Below, piece by piece: positions 30,771 to 41,748 of a stretch of DNA of 64,000 bases. A program made the position numbers and the translations under genes. How positions within the stretch are numbered: the first letter of the stretch is position 1; the number at the start of each line of letters is the position of its first letter. The stretch comes from Prorocentrum cordatum (Eukaryota; Sar; Dinophyceae; Prorocentrales; Prorocentraceae): contig CAUYUJ010017909.1 in the NCBI GenBank assembly GCA_963575745.1, positions 85,001-149,000 of the forward strand, read 5' to 3'. The notes under the pieces are model-generated. The model saw only the letters and a list, made by a program, of their open reading frames with translations. It was not told where the DNA came from and searched no databases.

Positions 30771-32775
30771 CCCAACCATCCTGTGGTGTTGGGTCCTCGT
30801 TTTGAAGAGACGGTGCCCCGCGTTCCCCTCCTTCCTCTCCTCCTCCCTCCTCCCCCTCCTTGCCTCTGCTCTCGGCACACCTCTCACGCGTTTCGTAGCC
30901 CCATAGGGAGCTCCACCGAAGGCCCCAGTGGGGGTGTTCGCATGCGGTTCCCCCACCCAGGGCAGCGTTTCGTGGCCCCATAGGGAGCTCCACCGAAGGC
31001 CCCAGTGGGGGTGTTCGGGGGTTCGCATGCGGTTCCCCCACCCAGGGCAGCGTTTCGTAGCCCCATAGGGAGCTCCACCGAAGGCCCCAGTGGGGGTGTT
31101 CGCATGCGGTTCCCCCACCCAGGGCAGCGTTTCGTGGCCCCATAGGGAGCTCCACCGAAGGCCCCAGTGGGGGTGTTCGCATGCGGTTCCCCCACCCAGG
31201 GCAGCGTTTCGTAGCCCCATAGGGAGCTCCACCGAAGGCCCCAGTGGGGGTGTTCGCATGCGGTTCCCCCACCCAGGGCAGCGTTTCGTGGCCCCATAGG
31301 GAGCTCCACCGAAGGCCCCAGTGGGGGTGTTCGCATGCGGTTCCCCCACCCAGGGCAGCGTTTCGTAGCCCCATAGGGAGCTCCACCGAAGGCCCCAGTG
31401 GGGGTGTTCGCATGCGGTTCCCCCACCCAGGGCAGCGTTTCGTGGCCCCATAGGGAGCTCCACCGAAGGCCCCAGTGGGGGTGTTCGCATGCGGTTCCCC
31501 CACCCAGGGCAGCGTTTCGTAGCCCCATAGGGAGCTCCACCGAAGGCCCCAGTGGGGGTGTTCGCATGCGGTTCCCCCACCCAGGGCAGCGTTTCGTGGC
31601 CCCATAGGGAGCTCCACCGAAGGCCCCAGTGGGGGTGTTCGCATGCGGTTCCCCCACCCAGGGCAGCGTTTCGTGGCCCCATAGGGAGCTCCACCGAAGG
31701 CCCCAGTGGGGGTGTTCGCATGCGGTTCCCCCACCCAGGGCAGCGTTTCGTAGCCCCATAGGGAGCTCCACCGAAGGCCCCAGTGGGGGTGTTCGCATGC
31801 GGTTCCCCCACCCAGGGCAGCGTTTCGTAGCCCCATAGGGAGCTCCACCGAAGGCCCCAGTGGGGGTGTTCGCATGCGGTTCCCCCACCCAGGGCAGCGT
31901 TTCGTGGCCCCATAGGGAGCTCCACCGAAGGCCCCAGTGGGGGTGTTCGCATGCGGTTCCCCCACCCAGGGCAGCGTTTCGTGGCCCCATAGGGAGCTCC
32001 ACCGAAGGCCCCAGTGGGGGTGTTCGCATGCGGTTCCCCCACCCAGGGCAGCGTTTCGTAGCCCCATAGGGAGCTCCACCGAAGGCCCCAGTGGGGGTGT
32101 TCGCATGCGGTTCCCCCACCCAGGGCAGCGTTTCGTGGCCCCATAGGGAGCTCCACCGAAGGCCCCAGTGGGGGTGTTCGCATGCGGTTCCCCCACCCAG
32201 GGCAGCGTTTCGTAGCCCCATAGGGAGCTCCACCGAAGGCCCCAGTGGGGGTGTTCGCATGCGGTTCCCCCACCCAGGGCAGCGTTTCGTGGCCCCATAG
32301 GGAGCTCCACCGAAGGCCCCAGTGGGGGTGTTCGCATGCGCTTCCCCCACCCAGGTGCTCTCGCATGCGGTTCCCCCACCCAGGGCAGCGTTTCGTGGCC
32401 CCATAGGGAGCTCCACCGGAGGCCCCAGTGGCTGCTCTCGCATGCGGTTCCCCCACCCAGGGCAGCGCTTCGTGGCCCCATGGGGAGCTCCACCGAAAGC
32501 CCCCGTGGCGCAGTTCGCATGCGCTTCCCCCACCCAGGGCAGCGTTTTGTGGCACCATAGGGAGCTCCACCGAAGGCCCCAGTGGCGCAGTTCGCATGCA
32601 GTTCCCCCACCCAGGGCAGCGTTTCGTAGCCCCATAGGGAGCTCCACCGGAGGCCCGCCCCGGTGGCGCAGTCCGCATGCGGTTCCCCCACCCAGGGCAG
32701 CGCTTCGTGGCCCCATATGGAGCCCCACCGAAAGCGGCACCCACAACGCGTTACCAACAATTGCTTATGGTTGGG
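30771..32775. repeat. 77-bp satellite-like array with shared flanks
   Basis: About two dozen units of CATAGGGAGCTCCACCGAAG-GCCCCAGTGGGGG-TGTTCGCATGCGGTTCCCCC-ACCCAGGGCAGCGTTTCGT. The central units are almost identical and mostly alternate between CGTAGCCCC and CGTGGCCCC (a 154-bp higher-order period). The units from 32320 on are diverged. The block is bounded by CCCAACCAT (30771) and ATGGTTGGG (32767). Minus-strand frames of 620-826 codons exist in several phases only because the repeat has no stops. Confidence 0.9.
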
Positions 32776-33120
32776 TCTTTCGCCAGGATATTTTTTTTGT
32801 GTATTTGTTTGTGTGTCCCAGGGCCCCTTCAAATGCGTTGGACTTGCAGCAGCGCGGGACGCCCTGCGTGCCCACGCCCGCAGGGCAGGCAGAGGTTGAT
32901 TCGCGCGACGCCGCACGCCGGCACGCAGAGGGTCTGCTTGTTCGAAGGTGGACGGACCTCCTACCCTGGCGCGTCGATTCGCGAATTGGCCGTTGTCAGT
33001 TCGCGAGAGGGCCTCGCGGCCGTCATTTTTGCGGGTCCAGGTCCGTCGGTTTCGGTCCCAGGCGGCTTTCACGGAAGGGGGGTTTCCTAGAGGGAGGTTT
33101 GTCCACCGCCGATTCGTGTG
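32776..33120. other. Unassigned GC-rich stretch
   Basis: Starts with the conserved flank TCTTTCGCCAGGATAT and a T/TG-rich piece; the rest is unique. No gene recognised. Confidence 0.4.
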
Positions 33121-33123
33121 CTT

Positions 33124-33150
33124 GTGTGAGTGTGTGTGTGTGTGTGTCCC
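33124..33150. repeat. (TG)n microsatellite
   Basis: GTGTGAGTGTGTGTGTG. 33151-33725 is unique sequence with no supported gene. Confidence 0.8.
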
Positions 33151-33726
33151 GCGATTTCTTGCAGCTCGTCGCTGTGCCTGCCTCGGGGTCGGTCCTTGGC
33201 TTCCTTGTCGTCCACTGTGCTATCTCGTTCCCCCCCCGCCTTCTATTCCCTGTTGGCTCATGTCATCTCCCTTTCACCGCAGCTCGTTTATCAACCGTCC
33301 CCCCCAGCATCCGCGCCCGGATGGTTATGGCGGCTGGCTGCTGCGTGGTCCTAAGGGGGTACTGGTGGCTCGGATGGTTAGACGCGCGCGTATTTGCTGT
33401 TTTCGACCTTCTACGCTACGCCTCGACGCTGCGCGCGAGGCCGCGACACCAAACGTGTATATGTATGTGTGCGTGTTTGCTGGCATCTGGTACGTCTTCT
33501 TAGCTCGTGCGCTTCATTGTCTCTTGCTTCTATGGTGATTCAGTGGCCGCCAACTCGCATCAGACTGCTTGCGCTTCAGTTTACCTCGTGTGGAGTTGCC
33601 TTCCCGGTTCTCTGGCCGCTGCACGTTTCGCCTGGATTTGCAGTGTGTTTCGACGATGCCGATCGCAGAAGACACCTCCATCAGCCGTCCGCGCCTAATT
33701 ACCCTCTGCGCCGCCGACTGAACAAG

Positions 33727-33770
33727 TGTATGTGTGTGTGTGTGTGTGTCTGTGTGTGTCTCTGTTTGTG

Positions 33771-33803
<33 letters not shown>

Positions 33804-34005
33804 CTGTGTGTGTGTGTCTGTGCTTGAAAACGTGAATGTGTGAACGTGTGACTGTGTGATGTGTGCATGCGTGCATGTGTGAGTGGGTAGATGCTTGGCT
33901 GCATGATGTGAGAATGTGCAAACGTGTGAAAAAGCATGAGTGTATGTGTGAGTGAGAAAGTGAGTTAGTGAGTGAGTGAGTGAGTGAGTGAGTGAGTGTG
34001 AGTGA

Positions 34006-34050
<45 letters not shown>
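33727..34050. repeat. (TG)n and (GAGT)n complex microsatellite
   Basis: TGTGTGTG and TCTGTGTG (33727-33830), then TGTGCATGCGTGCATG (33860-33885), then GAGTGAGTGAG (33960-34010), then TG again to 34048. Confidence 0.9.
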
Positions 34051-34275
34051 GTGGTGGCCTTCCGCTCGTGTATTGGAAGCTGTGCGCCCCTCCCCGCCTT
34101 TAGCATTTCCTTGCATGCGTTTCGGACTCATCTGCGCGCATATCCACCTTCGCGGCCCCCTTACCTGCCGGCTCCCATCCAGTCCGCCCCTTTGCTGCGC
34201 CAGGTGCTGGTTCGCCTCAGCGTCGCTCCCGCATCAGCGCTCGCGACGGTGTAGCCACTTCGCCGCTGAAGGAGA

Positions 34276-34280
34276 CGTGC

Positions 34281-34313
<33 letters not shown>

Positions 34314-34395
34314 GGTGTGTTTGTGTGTTGTGTGTGCGCGCGCGTGTGTGTGTGTGAGTGTGTGTGTATGTGTGCGTGTGCGTGTGTGTGTGTGA
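34276..34395. repeat. (TG)n microsatellite
   Basis: TGTGTGTG with GCGCGCG interruptions. 34051-34275 and 34396-35360 are unique sequence without a recognised gene. Confidence 0.9.
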
Positions 34396-35362
34396 TGGTG
34401 GCGGGCGTCGGTATTCAGAGGTATCTGACGACAATAGCTCAAGGTCTATTCTTAATTGCCGATGGCGCAGTCATGCGCTTTCGGAGATCTGCACCGGTCT
34501 TTCTGGATCGGCGCTGGACCTTCTTTGGCGGCGCCTACGGCTTCGCGCGTGCTCCGCTCGCCAGTGAGAGGGCCCAACGCCAAGCCGAGGATTTCGAGCG
34601 GACTGCGGGCAGTTTACAATTCTGCTTGCAGGTCCTGCGTGATGACGGGGGGGGCCCGGCTCACCCGACACTTTTGGCACCGTGAAGAAAAAAGCACACG
34701 GCCAGAGGTTCTTGGTAGTGTTTGGCCCCTGGGGGGCTTCGGTCAGGCCGCGGGGCCGTTTTCGGGAAGCCTGTCCCAGGGAAGGGCTCCAGATTTGAGG
34801 GGGGGGTCCTCAACGGCCCCTTAGTTGCCACCGCGGGCCCAACAGTTTCACGCAAGGTGCGCGTTTCTGCAGCCCACGTGTATATCCCCCTCGTAAGCGA
34901 ACGCCCCAAACCCTTGGGGGCCCACGTTGTGAAGAGTCACGACTTCTGACGTCTTGGTCAAGGGAGGGGGGCGTCGCCCCCAAGTCGCCGATTCCTCGCG
35001 AGTCGGGTCTTGAACCTCCCACCGAAACGCGCACGAGCGGGTGCTATTTCGCCGTCGAGGCGAGGGCCCATCGTCCGTGACCGCTTGCGATCTTGCTCCC
35101 AGTGCGTCCACTCGCCGTTGGGGTGCCAGACACCCCCGCTGGGGTTTCACCTGGCTGAGGGCACCCTTCAGACTCCGAGCCCCAGTCGGTCTTTCAGAAG
35201 TCAGCCCTGCGACGGGCAGGCTTCACGTGTGCATCGCCGATGCCATGCATGCTCGATGCCTTCTCTCCCCGAGCGACGCGAGGGGCGGACGACACGCAAA
35301 GCGAGCGAAACGAACCGCAAGCGAAACGACTTGCGAGGGAAACGACCACTTCACCGCTTCCC

Positions 35363-35561
35363 TCGGCGGCGAGCGAGGGGGGCAAGTGGGAAGGGGCGGC
35401 CCCTCTCAGACGGCTCGGAAGCCCCCCAGCCTTCTGAGAAGCTTTCCAAGCCTTCCCCGAAGACACAACACATCGCTCAGAAGGCGCGAGGGCTTCTGAG
35501 AAGTCCCGCCGCCTTCAGAGAAGGCCCTCTCCTTCTCATTTCCCCCCTCGCTCGCCGCTGA
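35363..35561. mobile_element. MITE-B, complete copy 2 (199 bp)
   Basis: The left arm TCGGCGGCGAGCGAGGGGGG and right arm CCCCCCTCGCTCGCCGCTGA are inverted. The interior matches copy 1 (CTTTCCAAGCCTTCCCCGAA..GCGAGGGCTTCTGAGAAGTC). Confidence 0.8.
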
Positions 35562-35904
35562 GTTCAGTTTTCGGGTTATAACTCGGGTCTCTGGCGGCCG
35601 TTCGGAACGATCCGGGCATCCCCGGAACGCTCTCGGCGAGGCACAGCCGCTGGAACGCATCCCGAGGGCGGCAAACCGCCAAGAAACGACGAGAACGCCC
35701 GACAACCTAGAACCTCGAAGTTCGAACCTTGGACAGGCTCCGCGCGCGGGGCGACGCCTCCTCCTCGCTTCCGACTCCCCCCCGTGCCGTGCGCCCCTCG
35801 GCAGGGCGGGGCCCGGGCCTCGCTCGCGGCGGCCGCCGTGCCGCAGCCCGGTGCGCTCGCGCGCGGGAGGGGATGGGAGCCTGCGCGCGGGTGCCTCTCG
35901 GTGC

Positions 35905-36295
35905 CGAGCCGGCGGGCGGAGGGACGCCCGCGTATTGTTTTTATGAGGGAACCTCAGGGGGGCCGATACCAGCCTCCCTGGGATAGCGTAAATTCATATT
36001 TCGGATGGACATGTGGTCAGAATCGTATATGATTTACATACCCGAAAGGGGCGGTGCCGAGCCGGCGGGCGGAGGGACTCCCGAACTGATCGGGTATGGC
36101 CAGGACCCCGGGTAAGGGGACCCGGTGAGTGGTGGGGCACCGGAGTCCGTGGACTGGCCAGAATCTCTGAACCAGGTTTGCCATAGCTGGTGCTTTTTTC
36201 GGGTGACGGCAGTTCCGCTTAGTGGAAATGGGACGGGAGGGCGCCCCCGGTACAGATCACTTGGGTGCCGAGCCCGCGGGCGGAGGGACTCCTGG
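35905..36295. repeat. Three direct copies of GGTGCCGAGCCGGCGGGCGG
   Basis: At about 35909, 36053 and 36269, each followed by AGGGAC. A fourth diverged copy is near 37018. They flank a copy of the GGCGACGGCAGTTCCG repeat. Confidence 0.65.
36090..36275. repeat. Dispersed repeat with GGTGACGGCAGTTCCG core, copy 2
   Basis: Parallels 8815-9015 segment by segment (GGTATGGCCAGGACCCC, AAGGGGACCCGGTGAG, TTGCCATAGCTGGTGC, GGTGACGGCAGTTCCG). Confidence 0.65.
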
Positions 36296-36302
36296 ATCAA
36301 GC

Positions 36303-36520
36303 AGTGGCGAAGCGTCCTGGCTCGCCTATAGCCCTACCAAATCATGTTCTAAGAGCCTTGTGTGGTCTCCACGAAATGTTCTTAGAACATTTCTGGCGGA
36401 GTCTGTCTTGTTTGCACACATCGGGTTTATGTTCTAAGAACCTTGTTTTTGTTCTTAGAACATTTTTTGGGTTCTAGGAACAGTTCGTGGTTGGACTATA
36501 GGAATGCCGGGACGGTCGGT
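36303..36520. mobile_element. MITE-I, copy 1, with TTCTAAGAACA palindromes
   Basis: Inverted ends CTATAGCCCTACCA..ATGTTCTAAGA and GTTCTAGGAACAG..GTGGTTGGACTATAG. The interior has ATGTTCTTAGAACATTTCTG and repeated TTCTAAGAAC. Both element and flanks (GTGGCGAAGCGTCCTGGCTC, GAATGCCGGGACGGTCGG) recur at 47709-47923. Confidence 0.65.
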
Positions 36521-36605
36521 CCCTGCTCAACCAGACTGAGGCCCTGGACCTCCCAGATCGGGAGCCTTGAGACGGGGTTCAATGCAAACGGGGGTCAGCC
36601 AGGGC

Positions 36606-36738
36606 ACCTGATCCTGCAGGATCCTGCAGGGCCAGCGTCGCGTTGACCCGGGTCTGGGTGCAGGATCCTACAGGATCCTTCGCATTGACCAGGTGCAGGA
36701 TCTCGCAGGAGCTTGCAGGATCCTGCAGGCCTGACTGA
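36606..36738. repeat. CAGGATCCTG palindromic decamer repeat
   Basis: About eight units of GCAGGATCCTGCAGG and variants, separated by GTTGACC and GGTCTGG. Confidence 0.75.
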
Positions 36739-36783
36739 CTTGGGTCTGGATTGACGCGGGTCAGAAAATCTCCGACTAGATTT

Positions 36784-36936
36784 GAGTCGGGCCTGTCCCT
36801 CTACAGGAGGAATTCTCAAAGACAGTCAAGGAATAATCTGGGGACGATTTTCCTTAGATTTTCCGATTATTTTTGGGAATCTTTTGACTTTTCGGTTTTT
36901 CCCCCCAATCCGCCTGTAGGAGGACATGCCCGACCC
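36784..36936. mobile_element. MITE-A, well-preserved copy (153 bp)
   Basis: GAGTCGGGCCTGTCCCTCTA-CAGGAGGAATTC at the left and ATCCGCCTGTAGGAGGACAT-GCCCGAC at the right. Interior ATAATCTGGGGACGATTTTC. No convincing target duplication. Confidence 0.85.
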
Positions 36937-37088
36937 AATCCTAGTTGGGACCAGAGCCGATGGGGTCGGAGCTCGCGCCGCATGGTCGACGTCGGCGATG
37001 CCTCTGTGCGGGTGCCTCGGTGCCGAACTGGCGGGCGGAGGGCGGACGGAGACGTTTTTCCGTGAGTGTTTGGGCGTTTCCATTTGTT

Positions 37089-38242
37089 GAACATTATTCC
37101 TTCTAAAGAATTATTATTGTTGGGACCCCTGGTGCGCGACCTCTGCGCCGCGCCTAGGCCGCAGCTACATTTTCATCATTTTTTCGCGAAAGCTTCAGAA
37201 AAGTGGATGAGCTCCGGATCCGGTTTTTTGTTGACGCTCGTTTTCCCTTGCAAAAAATAATAGAAAATGAAAATTCTTGTTCTTACTTGATCAAATTGCA
37301 AGAATCCCTTGCAAAAAATAAGGTAAAGTGGACATTCGTGCGCGCAAGACGAAATCCTTCCAAAACCTTAGGTTTCGTAACGATTTTAACATAAAAACAT
37401 CAAAAACCCAATGGTTTTTTAAGAAAAAATTGTCAAAATGTCCTTCCGCGCGCGCTGTCCGAATCCCACAAAACCAATGGTTTTTCAACATTTATGTTAC
37501 ATGAGCTCGCGCGAGCTACTTTTTCTTGTTCTAACATAATCAAATTTCAATAATCCCTTGCAAAAAATAAGGTAAAGTGGACATTCGCGCGCGCAAGACG
37601 AAATCCTTCCAGAACCTTAGGTTTCGTAACGATTTCAACATAAAAACATCAAAAACCCAATGGTTTTTCAAAAAAAATGTCCAAATTTCATCCCGCGCGC
37701 GCTGTCCGACTCCCACAAAACCAATGGTTTTTCAACATTTATGTTACATGAGCTCGCGCGAGCTACTTTTTCTTGTTCTAACATAATCAAATTTCAATAC
37801 TCCCTTGCAAAAAAAAGTAAAGTGGACATTCGCGCGCGCAAGACCAACAAAAAACACGACGATCTCAGGAACTTGCCCCAAAAATGTGACCAACTCCGCT
37901 CTCTCTGTCTCTCTCTCTGTCTGCTCTCTGTCTCTCTCTCTCTGTCTGTCTGTGTCATGTATTGTATGTCACAATTGCAGGATGCTGGGCACACGCGCGC
38001 CCCGAATAAGTGACCAAGTTCTGTGGGTGTGTACCCCACGCCAGTGTAGTAGCCACGGTCGTCCGCACGCCACGAAGTGAAGTGTCCCAACGTCATAGGG
38101 CGGGAAGCTGGGTTTGGGTGGTCGCGAAGAGTCGTTTGGATATTTGGTAGAGCTTGAACTGCCCCCCCACGAAGTGGGGGTATTGTCTCGCGTCGCATGA
38201 AAACCCTGGCACTGGTGAGAACACTGAGCGTTCGGGTAAAAT
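37089..38242 (+). repeat. TTG-unit, long variant 2
   Basis: Nearly identical to 27059-28211, including the duplicated 250-bp subunit and the TCTCTGTC microsatellite (one extra TC dinucleotide here). Differences cluster at 37205-37260. Recent duplication or transposition over 10 kb. Confidence 0.85.
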
Positions 38243-38243
38243 G

Positions 38244-38288
<45 letters not shown>

Positions 38289-38290
38289 GA
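38243..38290. repeat. (TTG)n tract
   Basis: About 15 TTG triplets between the TTG-unit and block B. Confidence 0.9.
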
Positions 38291-39142
38291 ACTCTCATTC
38301 TTGAAGAATAATTATTGTTGATCCCCCCCCACCGGTGCACATTGATTTTTTTCGATTGAAGTGCCACCCCCGGGGCTCGCACCTTGTTTTTTTCTCAAGG
38401 AAAGTCTTCCTGCTCAAACTGTGCCCCTGCCCCCCGGGCTACAACAACAACGGCTCCCGCCTGAGACTTCCTCGATTTTTACTCAGGACCCCCCGCTCCC
38501 GCCTGAGACTTCCGCGCAATTTACTCAGGAAAGGCGCTCCCGTCTGAGACTTCCTCGCAATGTAATCAAGACCCCCGCTCCCGCCTGAGACTTCCGTGCA
38601 ATTTACGTGGGAACGGCGCTCCCGCCAGAAACTTCTTCGAATTTTACTCAGGACCCCCGCTCCTGCCTGACATTTCCGCGCAATTGACTCAGGAACGGCG
38701 CTCCCGCCTGAGACTTCCTCGCCATTTAGTGAGGACCCCCGCTCCCGCCTGAGACTTCCGTGCAATTTGCTCAGGAACGGCGCTCCGCTTGAGACTTCCT
38801 CGCAACTTAGTCAGGGCCCCCGCTTCCGCCTGAGATTTCCTCACAATGTACTCAGGACTGCGCTCTCGCGTGCGACGTCCTCACAAATTATTCTGGAATT
38901 GCGTTTCGGCGCTCAGGAACCACGCACGCGCCAAGGACGCCTTCACAACGTGGTATCTTCCCTCTTCCTTCGTCCTTCCCCCTCCCCTTCCTCCCACTCT
39001 CCCTCGTTCTTCCCCTCCTCCTCTTGCAGGGCCCGCGCCAATTCCAATGGCGGGCAGAGAGATGTACGCCCCCGAAGGATTGTCCGCCCGTTCCGGTTTG
39101 CCCGTACGTCTAAGCCCGCCGGCCCCAGCAAAGAGAAATAAT
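38291..39142. repeat. Block B with 41-bp tandem repeats
   Basis: Starts CTCTCATTCTTGAAGAATAA..GATCCCCCC..CACCGGTGCA, like 60076-60235. Then about ten units of CCCCCGCTCCCGCCTGAGAC-TTCC..GCAATTTACTCAGGA (38450-38880), then unique sequence to 39142. A 118-codon minus-strand frame is repeat-derived. Confidence 0.75.
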
Positions 39143-39248
39143 CCCCCCGAAAGGGGTGTGATCGAAGACGAAGAGGGCGGGTATCGAGGGTGTAGGGTAT
39201 ACGTGTTGAATGACTCGCGGGCAAGTAAGAGCGTACAGCCTTAAAATG
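39143..39248. repeat. Block C (CGAAGACGAAGAGGGCGGGT)
   Basis: CCCCCGAAAGGGG, GATCGAAGACGAAGAGGGCG and GGTATCGAGGGT recur at 62345-62455, again directly before a (TTG)n tract and a TTG-unit. Confidence 0.75.
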
Positions 39249-39249
39249 G

Positions 39250-39308
<59 letters not shown>
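39249..39308. repeat. (TTG)n tract
   Basis: Twenty TTG triplets. Confidence 0.95.
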
Positions 39309-40081
39309 GAACATTATTAATTCTAAAGAATAATTATTGTTGGGCCCCCTGGTGCGCGCCCCCCCCGCCGCGCCTAGGCCGCAGCCACGTTTTCATCATT
39401 TTCGTGAGGAAGCCTCAGGTAATTCGAGGTGATCAAGATCCGGTTGTTTTGTTGTAATCCGTTTTCCCTTGCAAAAAACACTATAAAATGACATTTCTTG
39501 TTCTAATATAATCAAATTTCAAGAATCCCTTGCAAAAAATAAGGTAAAGTGGACATTCGCGCGCGCAAGACGAAATCCTTCCAAAAGCTTAGTGTTCGGA
39601 GCGATTTTAACATAAAAACATAAAAAAACCAATGGTTTTTCAACAAAAAAATGTCAAAATCTCATCCCGCGCGCTCTTGCGGATTCGTAGGAAACCCAAC
39701 ACTTTTTAAACATTTCTGTCAAACGGGCTTTTGCGAGCAACTTTTTCGAACTTCTGCGACAACGGTTGCGCACCTGCCAGGGCCATCATCCCTGTCAAAT
39801 AATACCATGCGGGACACATTCGTTTTTTCTTCGCGCGCGCACGCCGTCGTCGTCGGCCGCGGGGCCCTGAATAGTAGCCACGGTCGTCCGCATGCCACGA
39901 AGTGAAGTGTCCGAACGTCATAGGGCGGGAAGCTGGGTGTGGGTGGTGGCGAAGAGTCGTTTGGAAATTTGGTAGAGCTTGAACCGCCCCCCCACAAAGT
40001 GGGGGTATTGCCCGCCTCCTATGAAAACCCTGGCACTGGTGAGAACACTGAGCGTTCGGGTAGTGATTGTTGTTGTTGTTG

Positions 40082-40139
<58 letters not shown>

Positions 40140-41703
40140 GAACATTATTACTTCTAAAGAATAATTATTGTTGGGACCCCTGGTGCGCGGCCCCCTCGCC
40201 GCGCCTAGGCCGCAGCCACATTTTCATCATTTTCGTGAGGAAGTCTCAGGCAAAACGTGGGTGTCCGGATCCGGTTGTTTTGTTGTCCCCCGTTTTCCCT
40301 TGCAAAAAATAAGCTAAAGTGGACATTTCTTGTTCTAACATAACCAAACTTCAAGAATCCCTTGCAAAAAATAAGGTAAAGTGGACATTCGCGCGCGCAA
40401 GACGAAATCCTTCCAAAACCTTAGTGTTCGTAGCGATTTTAACATAAAAACATCAAAAAACCAATGGTTTTTCAAAAAAAAAGTGTCAAAATTTCATCCC
40501 GCGCGCTCTTGCGGATTTGTCGGAAACCCAACACTTTTTAAACATTTCTGTCAAACGGGCTTTTGCGAGCAACTTTTTCGAACTTCTGCAACAACGGTTG
40601 CGCACCTGCCAGGGCCATCATCCCTGTCAAATAATACCATGCGGGACACATTCGTTTTTTCTTCGCGCGCGCACGCCGTCGTCGTCGGCCGCGGGGCCCT
40701 GAATAGTAGCCACGGTCGTCCGCATGCCACGAAGTGAAGTGTCCGAACGTCATAGGGCGGGAAGCTGGGTGTGGGTGGTGGCGAAGAGTCGTTTGGAAAT
40801 TTGGTAGAGCTTGAACCGGCCCCCCCACAAAGTGGGGGTATTGCCCGCCTCCTATGAAAACCCTGGCACTGGTGAGAACGGAGTGTCCCCACGTGCTAGT
40901 AATTGTTGTTGTTGTTGTTGAACATTATTAATTCTAAAGAATAATTATTGTTGGGCCCCCTGGTGCACGCCCCCCCCGCCGCGCCTAGGCCGCAGCCACA
41001 TTTTCATCATTTTCGTGAGGAAGCCTCAGGTAATTCGATGTGATCCAGATCCGGTTGTTTTGTTCCCCCCCGCTTTCCCTTGCAAAAAACACTATAAAAT
41101 GAAATTTCTTGTTCTAATATAATCAAATTTCAAGAATCCCTTGCAAAAAATAAGGTAAAGTGGACATTCGCGCGCGCAAGACGAAATCCTTCCAAAAGCT
41201 TAGTGTTCGGAGCGATTTTAACATAAAAACATCAAAAAACCAATGGTTTTTCAACAAAAAAATGTCAAAATCTCATCCCGCGCGCTCTTGCGGATTCGTA
41301 GGAAAACCAACACTTTTTAAACATTTCTGTCAAACGGGCTTTTGCGAGCAACTTTTTCGAACTTCTGCGACAACGGTTGCGCACCTGCCAGGGCCATCAT
41401 CCCTGTCAAATAATACCATGCGGGACACATTCGTTTTTTCTTCGCGCGCGCACGCCGAAATCTCCAAAAACCATTGGGTTCTGTGGGTGTGTACCCCACG
41501 CCAGTGTAGTAGCCACGGTCGTCCGCACGCCACGAAGTGAAGTGTCCCAACGTCATAGGGCGGGAAGCTGGGTTTGGGTGGTCGCGAAGAGTCGTTTGGA
41601 TATTTGGTAGAGCTTGTAATGCCCCCCCACGAAGTGGGGGTATTGCCTGGTGTCGTATGAAAACCCTGGCACTGGGGAGAACACCACGCGTTCGGGTAAA
41701 ATG

Positions 41704-41748
<45 letters not shown>

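Noticed and set aside
30890-32740. CRISPR-like regular repeat
   Set aside because: No spacers: the whole 77-bp unit repeats, and there are no cas-like genes.
30384-33072. Minus-strand frames of 620, 786 and 826 codons
   Set aside because: They lie on the 77-bp array, are open in several phases at once and translate the same motif (PLGPSVELPMG and shifted forms). Array by-products.
33700-34450. Cys/Val- and Thr/His-rich frames
   Set aside because: Direct translation of TG dinucleotide repeats.
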